Origin: Polynucleobacter wuianus
GTDB lineage: Bacteria > Pseudomonadota > Gammaproteobacteria > Burkholderiales > Burkholderiaceae
Assembly: GCF_001659725.1 (NCBI RefSeq)
Contig: NZ_CP015922.1
Span: 2,144,887-2,208,886 of the forward strand
Reading direction: 5' to 3'
Length of the DNA stretch: 64,000 nucleotides
Positions within the stretch are counted from its first letter, which is position 1. Each line of letters starts with the position of its first letter. Position numbers and translations under genes: made by a program. Under the pieces are notes generated by a model. The model ran no database searches, was not told where the DNA came from, and saw nothing but the letters and a program-made list of their open reading frames with translations. Of the stretch, positions 37,387 to 46,484 are shown one piece after another.

Positions 37387-38325
37387 TTGCAACATAGCGC
37401 TCCACCACTTTTCAGACAGGGCATTCCAGCCTTACTCAAACTGATTGTCTGTCTGTCGATCAGCATCGCTCTGATGCTGATCGATTTTCGCTTTAAAGCA
37501 CTCGACCCCATCCGCAATAACGTCAATTGGATTTTGCGGCCACTTGAATATGTGATGATGGCTCCGCGCAATGCGTTCGAGGCAATATCAGAATATTTAA
37601 CAACTCGCTCAACTCTTGATCAAGAGAATCAGGCAATGAAGGTTCGCCAGGTAGAACTCTCTTTGCTAGCAAATCAATCAGAATTCTTGATGGTCGAGAA
37701 TCAAAACTTGCGTGAGTTAATGGCATTACAAAAACAAGTCCCATTCAAAACTTTGCCAGTTGAAATTCTGTTTAACCCACCTAACCCGATATCGCAGCGG
37801 ATTGTGATTAACCGTGGAAGCAATTATGGCTTGAAGCTCGGCAATCCTATTGCTAATGACGCAGGCATTCTTGGCCAAGTGGTTCGTCTCTATGAGCGTT
37901 CTGCAGAGGCATCCTTGCTAGAGGATCGTGACTTTGCGGTTCCAGTTCAAGTAGCTCGAAATGGCCTAAGGGCAGCCGTTTTTGGGGCTGGGCGCGGAAA
38001 CCCCCTCGAATTACGCTACCTGCCCGTAGCCAGCGATCTTGAAGTCGGCGATATTTTGCTGACCTCTGGGATTGATGGCGTCTATCCCCCCGGTTTTGCT
38101 GTGGCGGTTATTAGCAAAATTGAGCGCAATGCTGACAAAAACTCTTCGAATGTATTTTGTGTGCCTGTGGCGGCAGTAAACCGCTACCGCCAAGCACTCG
38201 TATTTTTATACGACCCTCAGTTTGATGCTAAAGCGCCTTCTTCTATTAGCAATAAATCTGCGTCAGGCGCACCTTTGACCAATACACCAGGTCGCCGCCA
38301 AACACGTGCGCGAGGAATGCAATGA
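37387..38325 (+). CDS. mreC: Rod-shape determining protein MreC
   Basis: Bitopic inner-membrane protein that activates PBP2 in the elongasome. It has one transmembrane helix near 15-33 (LIVCLSISIALMLIDF), a coiled coil (about 80-115) and the beta-rich periplasmic part with VRLYERSAEASLLEDRDFAVPVQ near 170 (VVRLYERSAEASLLED). The start is TTG at 37387, giving MQHSAPPLFRQG, a good match to betaproteobacterial MreC N-termini; AGGG lies only 2 bases before it. It overlaps mreD by 4 bases. The C-terminal tail is Arg- and Ser-rich. Confidence 0.94.
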   Translation: MQHSAPPLFRQGIPALLKLIVCLSISIALMLIDFRFKALDPIRNNVNWILRPLEYVMMAPRNAFEAISEYLTTRSTLDQENQAMKVRQVELSLLANQSEFLMVENQNLRELMALQKQVPFKTLPVEILFNPPNPISQRIVINRGSNYGLKLGNPIANDAGILGQVVRLYERSAEASLLEDRDFAVPVQVARNGLRAAVFGAGRGNPLELRYLPVASDLEVGDILLTSGIDGVYPPGFAVAVISKIERNADKNSSNVFCVPVAAVNRYRQALVFLYDPQFDAKAPSSISNKSASGAPLTNTPGRRQTRARGMQ

Positions 38326-38846
38326 TCGATTTCCAAAGCGGCTACATTCTGCGCCCAGTCAACCCAGTCTTTATTTATTTCAGTTTGTTTTGTGCGCTCC
38401 TATTAAATCTCTTGCCAATCGGTAACTATGGATGGGTACCCGACTGGCTGATTCTATGTATTGTGTTTTGGAATATTCATCAGCATCGCTATGTCAACGT
38501 AATCACCGCCTTCATTCTTGGTTTGATGATGGATGTGCACAACTCAGATCTATTGGGATTGCACGCGTTTAGTTACTCCTTTGTTGCTTACATCGCGATC
38601 TCTTGGCATCGACGTATTGTTGCGCTTACCGTTCTTTCGCAAGCGCTGCATCTGATGCCAATCTTTTTACTAGTCTCTTTATTCCCCGTACTAGTTCACT
38701 GGGCATTAAGCGGAGAGCTTTACTGGTGGGCCTTAACGGGTGCCATACAGGCTCTGGTTGAGGCGCTGCTTTGGCCAATTGCAACGCGCATTTTGCTGGC
38801 ACCTCAACGTCGTCCGATTGACGTTGATCACAATCGTCCACTTTAA
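38322..38846 (+). CDS. mreD: Rod-shape determining protein MreD
   Basis: Polytopic inner-membrane partner of MreC. The 174 residues form about five hydrophobic helices, with the typical ILRPVNPVFIYFSLFCALLLNLLP beginning (ILRPVNPVFIYF) and PDWLILCIVFWN. It overlaps mreC by 4 bases and precedes mrdA by 8. Confidence 0.92.
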   Translation: MIDFQSGYILRPVNPVFIYFSLFCALLLNLLPIGNYGWVPDWLILCIVFWNIHQHRYVNVITAFILGLMMDVHNSDLLGLHAFSYSFVAYIAISWHRRIVALTVLSQALHLMPIFLLVSLFPVLVHWALSGELYWWALTGAIQALVEALLWPIATRILLAPQRRPIDVDHNRPL

Positions 38847-38854
38847 CCAGTCAC

Positions 38855-40762
38855 ATGGTTTCTTTCAAAAAGCCTGACCTCGATTCATTTCAAGAGCGCA
38901 TTTATATTGCGACTTTATTTGTTACGTTTTGCTTTTTACTTTTGGTTACTCGCTTAGTATGGTTGCAGTTGATCAGCCACGGTAAATATGCATTGCTTGC
39001 CGAAAGCAATCGCATCGCATTAGTTCCGGCACCCGCAAATCGTGGATTAATTATCGATCGCAATGGCATCGTGATTGGACGAAATTACTCTGCGCTCACA
39101 TTGGATGTAAATGCAGAAGAGGTTAAGGGCAACGTAGACCAGCTGATTAATGAACTCTCTGAAATCATCGATATTTCCCCCAGGGATCGCCGCAATTTCA
39201 AGCGCTCATTAGAAGACTCCCGCAATATGGGCACTTTTCCCCTGCGGTCGATGCTCAATGAGGCTGAAACTGCCCGTTTTATGGCCAATCGTTATCGATT
39301 TCCCGGGGTTGAAATCCGAGCCAGAAGCTTCCGCGAGTACCCCTATAACGAGCTGGCCTCCCACTTAATTGGCTATATCGGGCGAGTTTCTCAACGCGAC
39401 AAAGAGCGGATGCAGTCTGAAATTGAGAACTCAAAATCTGATGATCCCGATGCATTGCAAGCCTCTTTCTTGCCTGGCATTCAATACGTCGGAAAGATTG
39501 GCTTGGAGCAAAGCTATGAAACAGTTTTGCGCGGAGTGCCTGGATACGACCAAGTAGAAATTACTGCCGGCGGTAAACCAGTGCGCACTCTTTCTAGCTC
39601 ACCATCAGTACCAGGCAAAAATGTGGTGCTCTCGGTTGATATCAAATTGCAATACTTGGTTGAACAGCTCTATGGAAATTTCCGTGGTGCATTTGTTGCA
39701 ATCGAACCAGAAACTGGCGATGTTCTCGCATTTGTCTCTAAGCCCAATTTCAATCCGAATGATTTTGTGGAAGGCATTGATTCGGCAACGTGGAAAGAGC
39801 TGAATGACTCGCCACAAAAGCCTCTATATAACCGCCCACTTAAGGGAATCTATCCTCCAGGCTCTACTTACAAGCCATTCATGGCACTCGCAGCGCTAGA
39901 AAACAAAAAACGTACACCTTCGCAAACGATTTCCGATCCTGGCTACTTTGATTTTGGCAATCACACCTTCCGAGATGACAAAAAGGGTGGTCACGGCATT
40001 GTTGACATGCAAAAATCAATTGTTGAATCTTGCGATACCTATTACTACATGCTAGCCCGTGACATGGGTGTAAACATGATGCATGACTTTATGAAGCCAT
40101 TTGGTTTTGGTCAAATTACCGGCATCGATTTACAGGGTGAAGCAAGGGGCGTGCTGCCATCAACCGACTGGAAGAAAAATACTTTCAAAAAACCAGAGCA
40201 ACAGAAGTGGTACGAAGGAGAAACGATTTCATTAGGGATTGGTCAAGGCTACAACTCCTTCACCATCTTGCAACTCTCACACGCTATGGCTAACCTTGCT
40301 AACAATGGCATTGTCATGAAGCCGCATTTAGTAAAGGCAATTGAAGACCCGTTTACTCGCAATAGAGTGCTTACCACCCCAAAAGAGAGCTATCGGATTG
40401 ATCTTAGCCAAGAAAATATTGAAGTCATCAAAAAGGCCATGGTCGAAGTGAATGTATCTGGTACGTCTGCTACTGCATTTAAAGGTGCAGGATATGTTGC
40501 AGGTGGCAAAACCGGAACAGCTCAAGTCTTTAGCTTGAATTCCAAAGATTACAAACATGGAGCAACCGCAGAGTTTTTACGGGACCATGCTTTATATATT
40601 GCTTTTGCTCCCGCAGATAAGCCAACCATTGTGATTGCGATGGTTGTAGAAAATGCAGGCTTTGGTGCACAGTATGCTGCACCAATTGCACGCAAAGCAT
40701 TGGATTACTACATTGAGGGCAAGTGGCCTTCGGAGGTTCCTGAATGGAAAAGAGCCCCATAA
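38855..40762 (+). CDS. mrdA: Penicillin-binding protein 2
   Basis: Class B transpeptidase of the elongasome. A single N-terminal membrane helix (about 18-36), the dimerisation domain (RGLIIDRNG, AEVKG-type segments) and the transpeptidase motifs Ser337-x-x-Lys340 (GSTYKPF), Ser-Cys-Asp at 392-394 in place of Ser-x-Asn, and Lys552-Thr-Gly (GGKTGTAQ) are visible. The length of 635 is normal; Ser-x-Asp is the usual form of that motif in PBP2. The 3' end overlaps rodA by 19 bases. Confidence 0.96.
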   Translation: MVSFKKPDLDSFQERIYIATLFVTFCFLLLVTRLVWLQLISHGKYALLAESNRIALVPAPANRGLIIDRNGIVIGRNYSALTLDVNAEEVKGNVDQLINELSEIIDISPRDRRNFKRSLEDSRNMGTFPLRSMLNEAETARFMANRYRFPGVEIRARSFREYPYNELASHLIGYIGRVSQRDKERMQSEIENSKSDDPDALQASFLPGIQYVGKIGLEQSYETVLRGVPGYDQVEITAGGKPVRTLSSSPSVPGKNVVLSVDIKLQYLVEQLYGNFRGAFVAIEPETGDVLAFVSKPNFNPNDFVEGIDSATWKELNDSPQKPLYNRPLKGIYPPGSTYKPFMALAALENKKRTPSQTISDPGYFDFGNHTFRDDKKGGHGIVDMQKSIVESCDTYYYMLARDMGVNMMHDFMKPFGFGQITGIDLQGEARGVLPSTDWKKNTFKKPEQQKWYEGETISLGIGQGYNSFTILQLSHAMANLANNGIVMKPHLVKAIEDPFTRNRVLTTPKESYRIDLSQENIEVIKKAMVEVNVSGTSATAFKGAGYVAGGKTGTAQVFSLNSKDYKHGATAEFLRDHALYIAFAPADKPTIVIAMVVENAGFGAQYAAPIARKALDYYIEGKWPSEVPEWKRAP

Positions 40763-41895
40763 AAAAAATCCAGGCCGTCTTCTTTGGTTTTTTTTCTGGC
40801 CTAGACCGCCAGCTTGGCCTTATTTTGCTTGGCTTAGTAGCTGTTGGATTTTTTACATTTTTATCTGCAAGTCAAAACACACCCGTACAAATCGCAGATG
40901 AGTTACGCAATCTTGCATTGTCATTTGCAGTGATGTGGATTGTGTCTCGCATTCCTCCCAAATGGTTGGAGATGGGTGCTGTTTGGATTTATGGACTGGG
41001 CGTTATACTTTTAGTCGCAGTGGCAGTATTTGGATTAATTAAAAAGGGTGCGCGTCGTTGGCTCAACATTGGCGTTGTGATTCAGCCATCAGAGATTATG
41101 AAGATCGCCATGCCGCTGATGCTTGCTTGGTACTTTCAAAAACGCGAAGGCATTCAGAAAACTTGGGACTATGCAGTAGCTGGAGTTATTTTGGCTATTC
41201 CAGTCTTCTTAATTGCACGTCAACCAGACCTTGGAACGGCGCTCCTTGTTTTTGCTGCGGGCCTCTATGTCATTATCCTGGCGGGCCTGCCTTGGAAATG
41301 GATTCTCCCATTTGCAGGGATTGGCGTTATTGGGATTTTGCTCATTATTATTTTTGGCAGCACGATTTGTGCGCATGATATTGCATGGCCTTTTGTTCAC
41401 GATTATCAAAAACATCGCATCTGTACTTTGCTTGATCCCAGCAGTGATCCTCTAGGCAAAGGCTTTCATACGATTCAATCCATGATCGCCATTGGTTCTG
41501 GCGGATTCTTTGGCAAAGGCTGGTTTCAAGGAACCCAAGCGCACCTGGAATTCATCCCAGAAAAACATACCGACTTTGTCTTTGCCGTCTTCTCTGAAGA
41601 ATTTGGTCTGCTTGGGAACTTAGTATTGCTTGCGCTATTCTTTGCGTTAATTAAACGAGGTCTCGCAATTTCTTCGAGTGCCCCCAATTTGTTTACTCGA
41701 TTGCTAGGCGCTGCAGTGACGCTCATCTTCTTTACTTATGCTTTTGTAAACATTGGGATGGTAAGCGGCCTACTTCCCGTTGTTGGAGTTCCATTACCAT
41801 TTATTAGCTATGGTGGCACTGCATTAGTAACCCTTGGGTTTGGTGCTGGAATCCTGATGAGCATTCATCGCCACCGACGCTTGGTGCAAAGCTAA
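40744..41895 (+). CDS. rodA: Peptidoglycan glycosyltransferase RodA
   Basis: SEDS-family glycan polymerase working with PBP2. The 383 residues hold about ten helices with the SEDS signatures KKGARRWLNIG, QPSEIMKIAMPL, ARQPDLGTALLV (catalytic Asp region), EKHTDFVFAVFSEEFG and GVPLPFISYGGTAL. It is the last gene of the rod operon and is followed by a strong intrinsic terminator. Confidence 0.96.
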   Translation: MEKSPIKKIQAVFFGFFSGLDRQLGLILLGLVAVGFFTFLSASQNTPVQIADELRNLALSFAVMWIVSRIPPKWLEMGAVWIYGLGVILLVAVAVFGLIKKGARRWLNIGVVIQPSEIMKIAMPLMLAWYFQKREGIQKTWDYAVAGVILAIPVFLIARQPDLGTALLVFAAGLYVIILAGLPWKWILPFAGIGVIGILLIIIFGSTICAHDIAWPFVHDYQKHRICTLLDPSSDPLGKGFHTIQSMIAIGSGGFFGKGWFQGTQAHLEFIPEKHTDFVFAVFSEEFGLLGNLVLLALFFALIKRGLAISSSAPNLFTRLLGAAVTLIFFTYAFVNIGMVSGLLPVVGVPLPFISYGGTALVTLGFGAGILMSIHRHRRLVQS

Positions 41896-41937
41896 ACGAT
41901 TGCTTTCTGCAATTTAGTTTTAAATTCTGCAGGAAAT

Positions 41938-41965
41938 AAAAAAGCCCGGCATGCCGGGCTTTTTT
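41938..41965. terminator. Bidirectional intrinsic terminator between rodA and HU
   Basis: The perfect 18-base palindrome agcccggcatgccgggct (41943-41960) is flanked by an A-run on the left and a T-run on the right, so it can terminate both the rod operon on the plus strand and the HU gene on the minus strand. Confidence 0.92.
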
Positions 41966-41981
41966 ATCAACAGAGGAAGAA

Positions 41982-42266
41982 TTACTTCTTACGCTTGTTA
42001 ACTGAATCTTTAAATGCTTTACCAGCAGAAAACTTAACAGTTTTAGCAGCAGCAATTTTGAGTGGCTCGCCAGTTTTTGGATTGCGGCCCATACGTGCAG
42101 CACGCTTACCAGATGCGAAAGTACCGAAGCCGATCAGCTGTACTGAATCACCTTTAGTAACAGCTTTGATAATTGTGTCGATAGCAGAATTCAATGCGAA
42201 TTCAGCTTTAGCTTTGGAAATCTCCGCGTCGTCAGCAATCGCTGCGATTAGTTCGGCTTTGTTCAA
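41982..42266 (-). CDS. Histone-like DNA-binding protein HU
   Basis: Nucleoid protein of the HU/IHF family, 94 residues. The start is most likely TTG at 42266, giving MNKAELIAAIADDAEISKAK; AAGGAGC lies 6 bases before it. A longer frame opens upstream at 42302 but runs through this ribosome-binding site. The beta-arm signature GFGTFASGKRAARMGRNPKTGE (split GFGTFASGKRAA and MGRNPKTGE) is typical. It is transcribed towards the shared terminator with rodA. Confidence 0.94.
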   Translation of the reverse strand: MNKAELIAAIADDAEISKAKAEFALNSAIDTIIKAVTKGDSVQLIGFGTFASGKRAARMGRNPKTGEPLKIAAAKTVKFSAGKAFKDSVNKRKK

Positions 42267-42378
42267 GTGAAGCTCCTTATAGATATTGATGTCGGCGCAC
42301 ATTGCGCTTACGTGATTTTAACCACAAAAAATTACAAAAATAAAGCTAGGTCACAACAATTTTTGAAACTATTACAAA

Positions 42379-42744
42379 TTATTCATCTAAAACTTCAATG
42401 CCGGAAACAAAATACTCAGTATCCCCAAAACAAGTTGTTGGCAAGCCAATATGCTGATCGTATTTTAGGGCCACTTTTTTTCCTAAGTTAGCATTTATTT
42501 TTTGCGCCACAGCATCATCTCGCACCGTAAAGAGGAATTTTTCTGACATAGTTCCAGGCATCGAAACCATCGCTAGTTCGCCCTCCCAAGTTTTGCAAAT
42601 GTATCCGCGCTTGGAGAATTTTTGTACATAACCAGCTCGTTCACCACTTCCATAGCTCCAAGTAAGCATCAGCCAGGTATAGGCTGAAATGCCTACAAAC
42701 CCAATTAAAACAAGGCTTAAGAGCCACTTTGTAAACCTATTCAT
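42379..42744 (-). CDS. Hypothetical membrane-anchored protein
   Basis: Not recognised as a named family. The 121 residues begin with a transmembrane helix or uncleaved signal at about 5-28 (WLLSLVLIGFVGISAYTWLML), followed by a periplasmic domain with Cys51-type residue in RGYICKTWEGELAM, SMPGTMSEKFLF, a KINANLGKKVALKYDQH segment and CFGDTEYFV near the end. The two cysteines could form a disulfide. It is divergent from the LpxO-like gene across 151 bases. Confidence 0.75.
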   Translation of the reverse strand: MNRFTKWLLSLVLIGFVGISAYTWLMLTWSYGSGERAGYVQKFSKRGYICKTWEGELAMVSMPGTMSEKFLFTVRDDAVAQKINANLGKKVALKYDQHIGLPTTCFGDTEYFVSGIEVLDE

Positions 42745-42793
42745 ATGATCTTCTCCAGGCTATATCCACATTAACCCTAAGCGGGTGAAAAAA

Positions 42794-42807
42794 TTGATTT
42801 GCGTCAA
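42794..42807. promoter_or_regulatory. FNR/Anr-like dyad in the intergenic region before the LpxO-like gene
   Basis: ttgat-ttgc-gtcaa matches 9 of the 10 specified positions of the FNR/CRP-superfamily Anr consensus TTGAT-N4-ATCAA. It lies 89 bases before the LpxO-like start and 50 bases before the divergent hypothetical gene. A chance match is possible. Confidence 0.3.
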
Positions 42808-42895
42808 GTATATGAGCATATATAGATAAGAAATAGTCAAATGCGTGCTCACTTCCAAATTAAAATCAGTTCATAACTTTAGATCGGCACGTTGA

Positions 42896-43798
42896 ATGCA
42901 AGTTCGTCACATCATCTTTTTTATCTTTGTAATATCCGCAATTTATGTCTATTTCAGGGGTAAGGTGCGTTTTGGTGTAGTGAGATCGCTTACAGACTAT
43001 CAAGTGCTATTAGCCCCAGTAAATGCACTGCTTTATTTATTCTCTAAAGTAAAAGCAAGCGCATTTATCCCAGTAAGCCAGTTTCCTGACATGCAACCCT
43101 TACAAGAAAACTGGGAAATTATTCGTCAAGAAGCGCTCTCCTTAAACGCCGATGGTGCGATTGCTGCCGCTACGGGCTATAACGATATTGGCTTTAATTC
43201 CTTCTTTAGAACCGGCTGGAAGCGTTTTCATCTCTATTGGTATGGGAAAGATCTGCCATCAGCTCAAGCAAGCTGCCCCAAAACTGTTGCTATCCTGAAG
43301 TCTATTCCATCGATTAAGGCCGCTATGTTTGCCTCCTTGCCCCCTGGAGCAACGCTTGTGCGGCATCGTGACCCCTACGCAGGCTCTCTTCGCTATCACA
43401 TTGGCCTAGTGACTCCAAACGACCCTAGATGCTTTATTGAGGTTGATGGCGAGCGATATTTTTGGAAAGATGGCGAAGCTGTAATGTTTGATGAAACATA
43501 TATTCATTTTGCTGCAAATGAAACCGACCATCAGCGCATTGTTTTATTTTGTGATGTTGAGCGTCCCGTTTACACCAGAGCTGTTCAACTCTTTAATCGC
43601 TGGTTCGGGCGTTATGTCATGAGTGCCGCCGCATCTCAAAACGTGGCGGGCGAAAAAGTGGGTTTTGTGAATGTCTTATTTACTTACTTTTATCACCTAC
43701 GCGCTCAGGCAAAAAAGCTTAAAGCCAAGCATCGCTCCATCTATTACATTGGTAAATGGGTCCTTATCTTGGGTATTTTGTGGGCTATCTTTTGGTAA
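42896..43798 (+). CDS. lpxO: Aspartyl/asparaginyl beta-hydroxylase family, LpxO-like lipid A hydroxylase
   Basis: Fe(II)/2-oxoglutarate dioxygenase. The 300-residue architecture matches LpxO, which puts a 2-hydroxyl on a lipid A secondary acyl chain: an N-terminal membrane helix (about 5-20), the catalytic domain with HRDP at 157-160 and AGSLRYHIGL, the EAVMFDETYIHFAANETD segment (split EAVMFDETYIHFAAN) with the second metal His, and a C-terminal helix (WVLILGILWAIFW). The lipid A acyltransferase paralogues in the window fit this role. Another membrane hydroxylase substrate is possible. Confidence 0.82.
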   Translation: MQVRHIIFFIFVISAIYVYFRGKVRFGVVRSLTDYQVLLAPVNALLYLFSKVKASAFIPVSQFPDMQPLQENWEIIRQEALSLNADGAIAAATGYNDIGFNSFFRTGWKRFHLYWYGKDLPSAQASCPKTVAILKSIPSIKAAMFASLPPGATLVRHRDPYAGSLRYHIGLVTPNDPRCFIEVDGERYFWKDGEAVMFDETYIHFAANETDHQRIVLFCDVERPVYTRAVQLFNRWFGRYVMSAAASQNVAGEKVGFVNVLFTYFYHLRAQAKKLKAKHRSIYYIGKWVLILGILWAIFW

Positions 43799-43811
43799 GT
43801 GAAAAACGCAT

Positions 43812-44108
43812 TTAGGGCTTAAGCTGTTGAACAATTTGCTCAGGACTAATTGGGCTCCAGATTTCGAGTCGCTTTATTCGACTGTTTTGACCAGAAATAA
43901 ACTGAATTTGTTTTTGCGGAATTTTTAACTGCTTAGATAACCAGGCAAGCAAAAACTCATTCGCCCTATTTTCTATGGCCGGCGCTTGCAAGGAAATCTT
44001 TAGGCAGCCGTCATGTAATCCAACCACCTTGGTTTGCTTGGCGCCAGGCTGGCAATGGAGATTGAGGACAATTCCAGTGGGGGTTTGTTTTAACCAAATA
44101 GGTGTCAT
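43812..44108 (-). CDS. DUF167 (YggU-type) protein
   Basis: Small 98-residue protein of the DUF167 family. The family pattern is seen in VLNLHCQPGAKQTKVVG, LKISLQAPAIENRANEFLLAWLSK (LQAPAIENRANE) and QFISGQNSRIKRLEI. Function unknown. It lies between two plus-strand genes and points against both. Confidence 0.87.
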   Translation of the reverse strand: MTPIWLKQTPTGIVLNLHCQPGAKQTKVVGLHDGCLKISLQAPAIENRANEFLLAWLSKQLKIPQKQIQFISGQNSRIKRLEIWSPISPEQIVQQLKP

Positions 44109-44130
44109 TAAAGTACTTTAAACTTAAACA

Positions 44131-44796
44131 ATGCCATACAAAAATTCCCAAGCCTTAGATCAGCTATTTGCCAATAATCGAGAGTGGGCAGAAGGCATGG
44201 TGGCCAAGGATCCTGATTTCTTTAAACGTTTAGTTAACCAGCAGGCGCCTCAATACCTTTGGATTGGTTGCGCAGACAGTCGCGTACCAGCAAATGATAT
44301 TGTGAATTTATTGCCAGGCGAACTCTTTGTTCATCGTAATGTTGCAAACGTGGTGGTTCACACCGATCTCAATTGTTTATCAGTGATTCAGTTTGCAATT
44401 GACTTGCTAAAAGTGAAACATATTTTGGTAGTCGGTCACTATGGCTGTGCCGGTGTTCATGCTGCACTGAGCGATAGACGCGTTGGTCTTGCGGATAACT
44501 GGCTACGTCACGTAAAAGATGTTCATCAAAAGCACGAACGTTATTTGGGGGATGCAATTCCTACAGCAAAACGTCAAGATCGCTTGTGCGATCTTAATGT
44601 CATTGAACAAGTTGTGAACGTTTGCGAAACAACAATTGTTCAAGATGCATGGGCAAGAGGACAAGATCTGACAGTTCATGGCTGGGCATATCGCCTAGAT
44701 ACTGGTCTAGTAAATGATTTGGGCATGTCCAGCAGCTCAACAGAAGAGATGCTCGAACGCTACGCAAAAACCATCAAACGCTACGACTCAAAGTAA
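44131..44796 (+). CDS. can: Beta-class carbonic anhydrase
   Basis: Zinc enzyme interconverting CO2 and bicarbonate. Zinc ligands and catalytic residues are in place: Cys47, Asp49 and Arg51 in GCADSRVPAN, His104 and Cys107 in VGHYGCAGV. The 221-residue length matches Can of E. coli. An LpxL-type gene begins 7 bases later. A probable bicarbonate transporter is encoded at 58382-59338. Confidence 0.95.
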   Translation: MPYKNSQALDQLFANNREWAEGMVAKDPDFFKRLVNQQAPQYLWIGCADSRVPANDIVNLLPGELFVHRNVANVVVHTDLNCLSVIQFAIDLLKVKHILVVGHYGCAGVHAALSDRRVGLADNWLRHVKDVHQKHERYLGDAIPTAKRQDRLCDLNVIEQVVNVCETTIVQDAWARGQDLTVHGWAYRLDTGLVNDLGMSSSSTEEMLERYAKTIKRYDSK

Positions 44797-44803
44797 ATTT
44801 CGT

Positions 44804-45703
44804 GTGCTGAAATCTATTGCTAATTATGCAGGGGTAGTTTTTCTTAAACTTCTGTCACTCTTACCCTACAAGCTTTTGGTGTCGATTGGATATGGCCTAG
44901 GGTTTATCGCTGCCAGATTATCGGGTGACCGAAATCGCGTTGTCAAAACGAATCTCCAATTGTGCTTTCCCAATCTCAATGAAAATGAAATTAATAGACT
45001 TAGCAAGAAACACTGGCGCTTGCTGGGTCGTAGTCTAGTTGAAAAAAGTATCATTTGGCTTGGAAGCGAAAAACAATTAAGCCAAATGATTGAAGTGAAA
45101 TCTGCTGTTGATCTTACTAATCGCAAGCCACGCATTTTGGTCAATATGCATTTCACAGGAATTGAGGGCAGCATTATTCTGAGTGCCCTTGCAAAAAAAA
45201 TGGGCTGGCCTCGTACTTCAGGATTTTTCCAAAGAATGAAAAATCCATTTTTTAATCGCAAGATTATTGAATGGCGCAACCGCTTTGGGGGCAACTCTAT
45301 TGATCGCCAAGGTAATGCCAAAGCAATTATTCGTGAAATTAAAAATGGTGATTTCATCATCATTGCGCCCGATATTGATTTGGGATTAAAAGACTCTGAA
45401 TTCGTTCCCTTCTTCGGAATTGAAACAAATACGATTACCACCATCTCTCGCTTAGCAAGTATTACTGGCGCTGATGTTTGCATGATGCTCACCACACTCA
45501 AAGATGATGGGTCCGGGTATGTCTGTGAAATTAGCAAGCCCTTAGATAATTTTCCAGGAAACAATGCAAAGTCAGATACCGCTCGACTCAATGCGCTTTT
45601 TGAAAAAGAAATTCGCCTTCGTCCGGCCGAATATTATTGGGTGCATAAACGCTTCAAAAATCGCCCCAATCACGAGGCAAATCCCTATAACCCTTCTATC
45701 TAA
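44804..45703 (+). CDS. Lipid A biosynthesis acyltransferase homologue (LpxL/HtrB family), copy 3
   Basis: Third family member in the window, 299 residues from GTG at 44804, exactly the length of copy 2 at 21612-22511. The catalytic His-x4-Glu is in NMHFTGIEGS near 122, with MKNPFFNRKIIEWRNRFGG (MKNPFFN, EWRNRFGG) and APDIDLGLKDSEFVPFFG near 195. Long stretches are identical to copy 2. A frame opening earlier lies inside the carbonic anhydrase gene and was rejected. It may add a different chain or work under other conditions than copy 2. Confidence 0.9.
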   Translation: MLKSIANYAGVVFLKLLSLLPYKLLVSIGYGLGFIAARLSGDRNRVVKTNLQLCFPNLNENEINRLSKKHWRLLGRSLVEKSIIWLGSEKQLSQMIEVKSAVDLTNRKPRILVNMHFTGIEGSIILSALAKKMGWPRTSGFFQRMKNPFFNRKIIEWRNRFGGNSIDRQGNAKAIIREIKNGDFIIIAPDIDLGLKDSEFVPFFGIETNTITTISRLASITGADVCMMLTTLKDDGSGYVCEISKPLDNFPGNNAKSDTARLNALFEKEIRLRPAEYYWVHKRFKNRPNHEANPYNPSI

Positions 45704-45728
45704 AGGACTTTTGTCCTATCATTAGAGG

Positions 45729-46481
45729 ATGTCAGAGCGTATTGGGCTATTTGCCGATCTCCACAGTAATTTAGAGGCTTTTGAAGCCTGCATTAGTAAA
45801 GCAGAAGAGCTGGGGGTCACTCGCATGGCCTTTTTGGGAGATCTTGTTGGATACAACGCGGATCCTGCGGCTCTCATTGAGCGCATTGCGTATTTAGTTG
45901 AATCCAAGAAAGCAATTGCCGTCCTCGGCAATCATGATGAGGCTGTCTTTAAAGACTGTTGCAATCAAATGAATGCCAGCGCTAATGCTGCGATCGAATG
46001 GACCAAGACTCAGCTAAATAATGGCCATGTGGAGTTTCTGAAAAATCTACCGTTGATGGTTAATGAAGAAAAAATATGTTTTGTCCATGCCTCTGCACAT
46101 AATCCCAGCGACTGGAACTATGTCACTGATAGTATGAGCGCATGGCGTTGTGCACAAAGCTCAGGCAAAAGCTATACCTTTGTTGGTCACGCTCATGAGC
46201 AAGCGCTGTTTTATCAAAGCGCTGTTGGTAAATTAATTCGCTTTGCGCCACATCCTGGCGATGAAATTCCTGTACTACAACATCGCCAATGGGTCAGTGT
46301 CGTTGGCTCTCTAGGGCAGCCACGAGATGGCAATCCTGAAGCCTGTTTTGCCATCTTTGAACCTGAAAGTGAAGTGCTTACTTTCCACCGCGTAGCCTAC
46401 GACCATTTTTCTGCTGCTGAGAAAGTGCGTCGCGCCGGCTTACCAGAAGACCTAGCGAATCGCCTGCTTACCGGTAAATAA
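45729..46481 (+). CDS. Calcineurin-like metallophosphoesterase
   Basis: Binuclear-metal phosphoesterase of 250 residues. All blocks are present: Asp10-Leu-His12 (FADLHSN), GDLVGY at 37-42, GNHDEAV at 67-73, the FVHAS histidine near 118 and GHAHEQA near 155. Such single-domain enzymes act on phosphoproteins, nucleotides or cyclic nucleotides. The next gene, 3 bases downstream, is a Ser/Thr kinase, so a protein phosphatase role opposite that kinase is a reasonable guess. No signal peptide is seen, so it is cytoplasmic. Confidence 0.9.
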   Translation: MSERIGLFADLHSNLEAFEACISKAEELGVTRMAFLGDLVGYNADPAALIERIAYLVESKKAIAVLGNHDEAVFKDCCNQMNASANAAIEWTKTQLNNGHVEFLKNLPLMVNEEKICFVHASAHNPSDWNYVTDSMSAWRCAQSSGKSYTFVGHAHEQALFYQSAVGKLIRFAPHPGDEIPVLQHRQWVSVVGSLGQPRDGNPEACFAIFEPESEVLTFHRVAYDHFSAAEKVRRAGLPEDLANRLLTGK

Positions 46482-46484
46482 TGA

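Noticed and set aside
42267..42302. Start of HU at 42302
   Set aside because: It would translate through the AAGGAG ribosome-binding site; TTG at 42266 gives the normal HU N-terminus.
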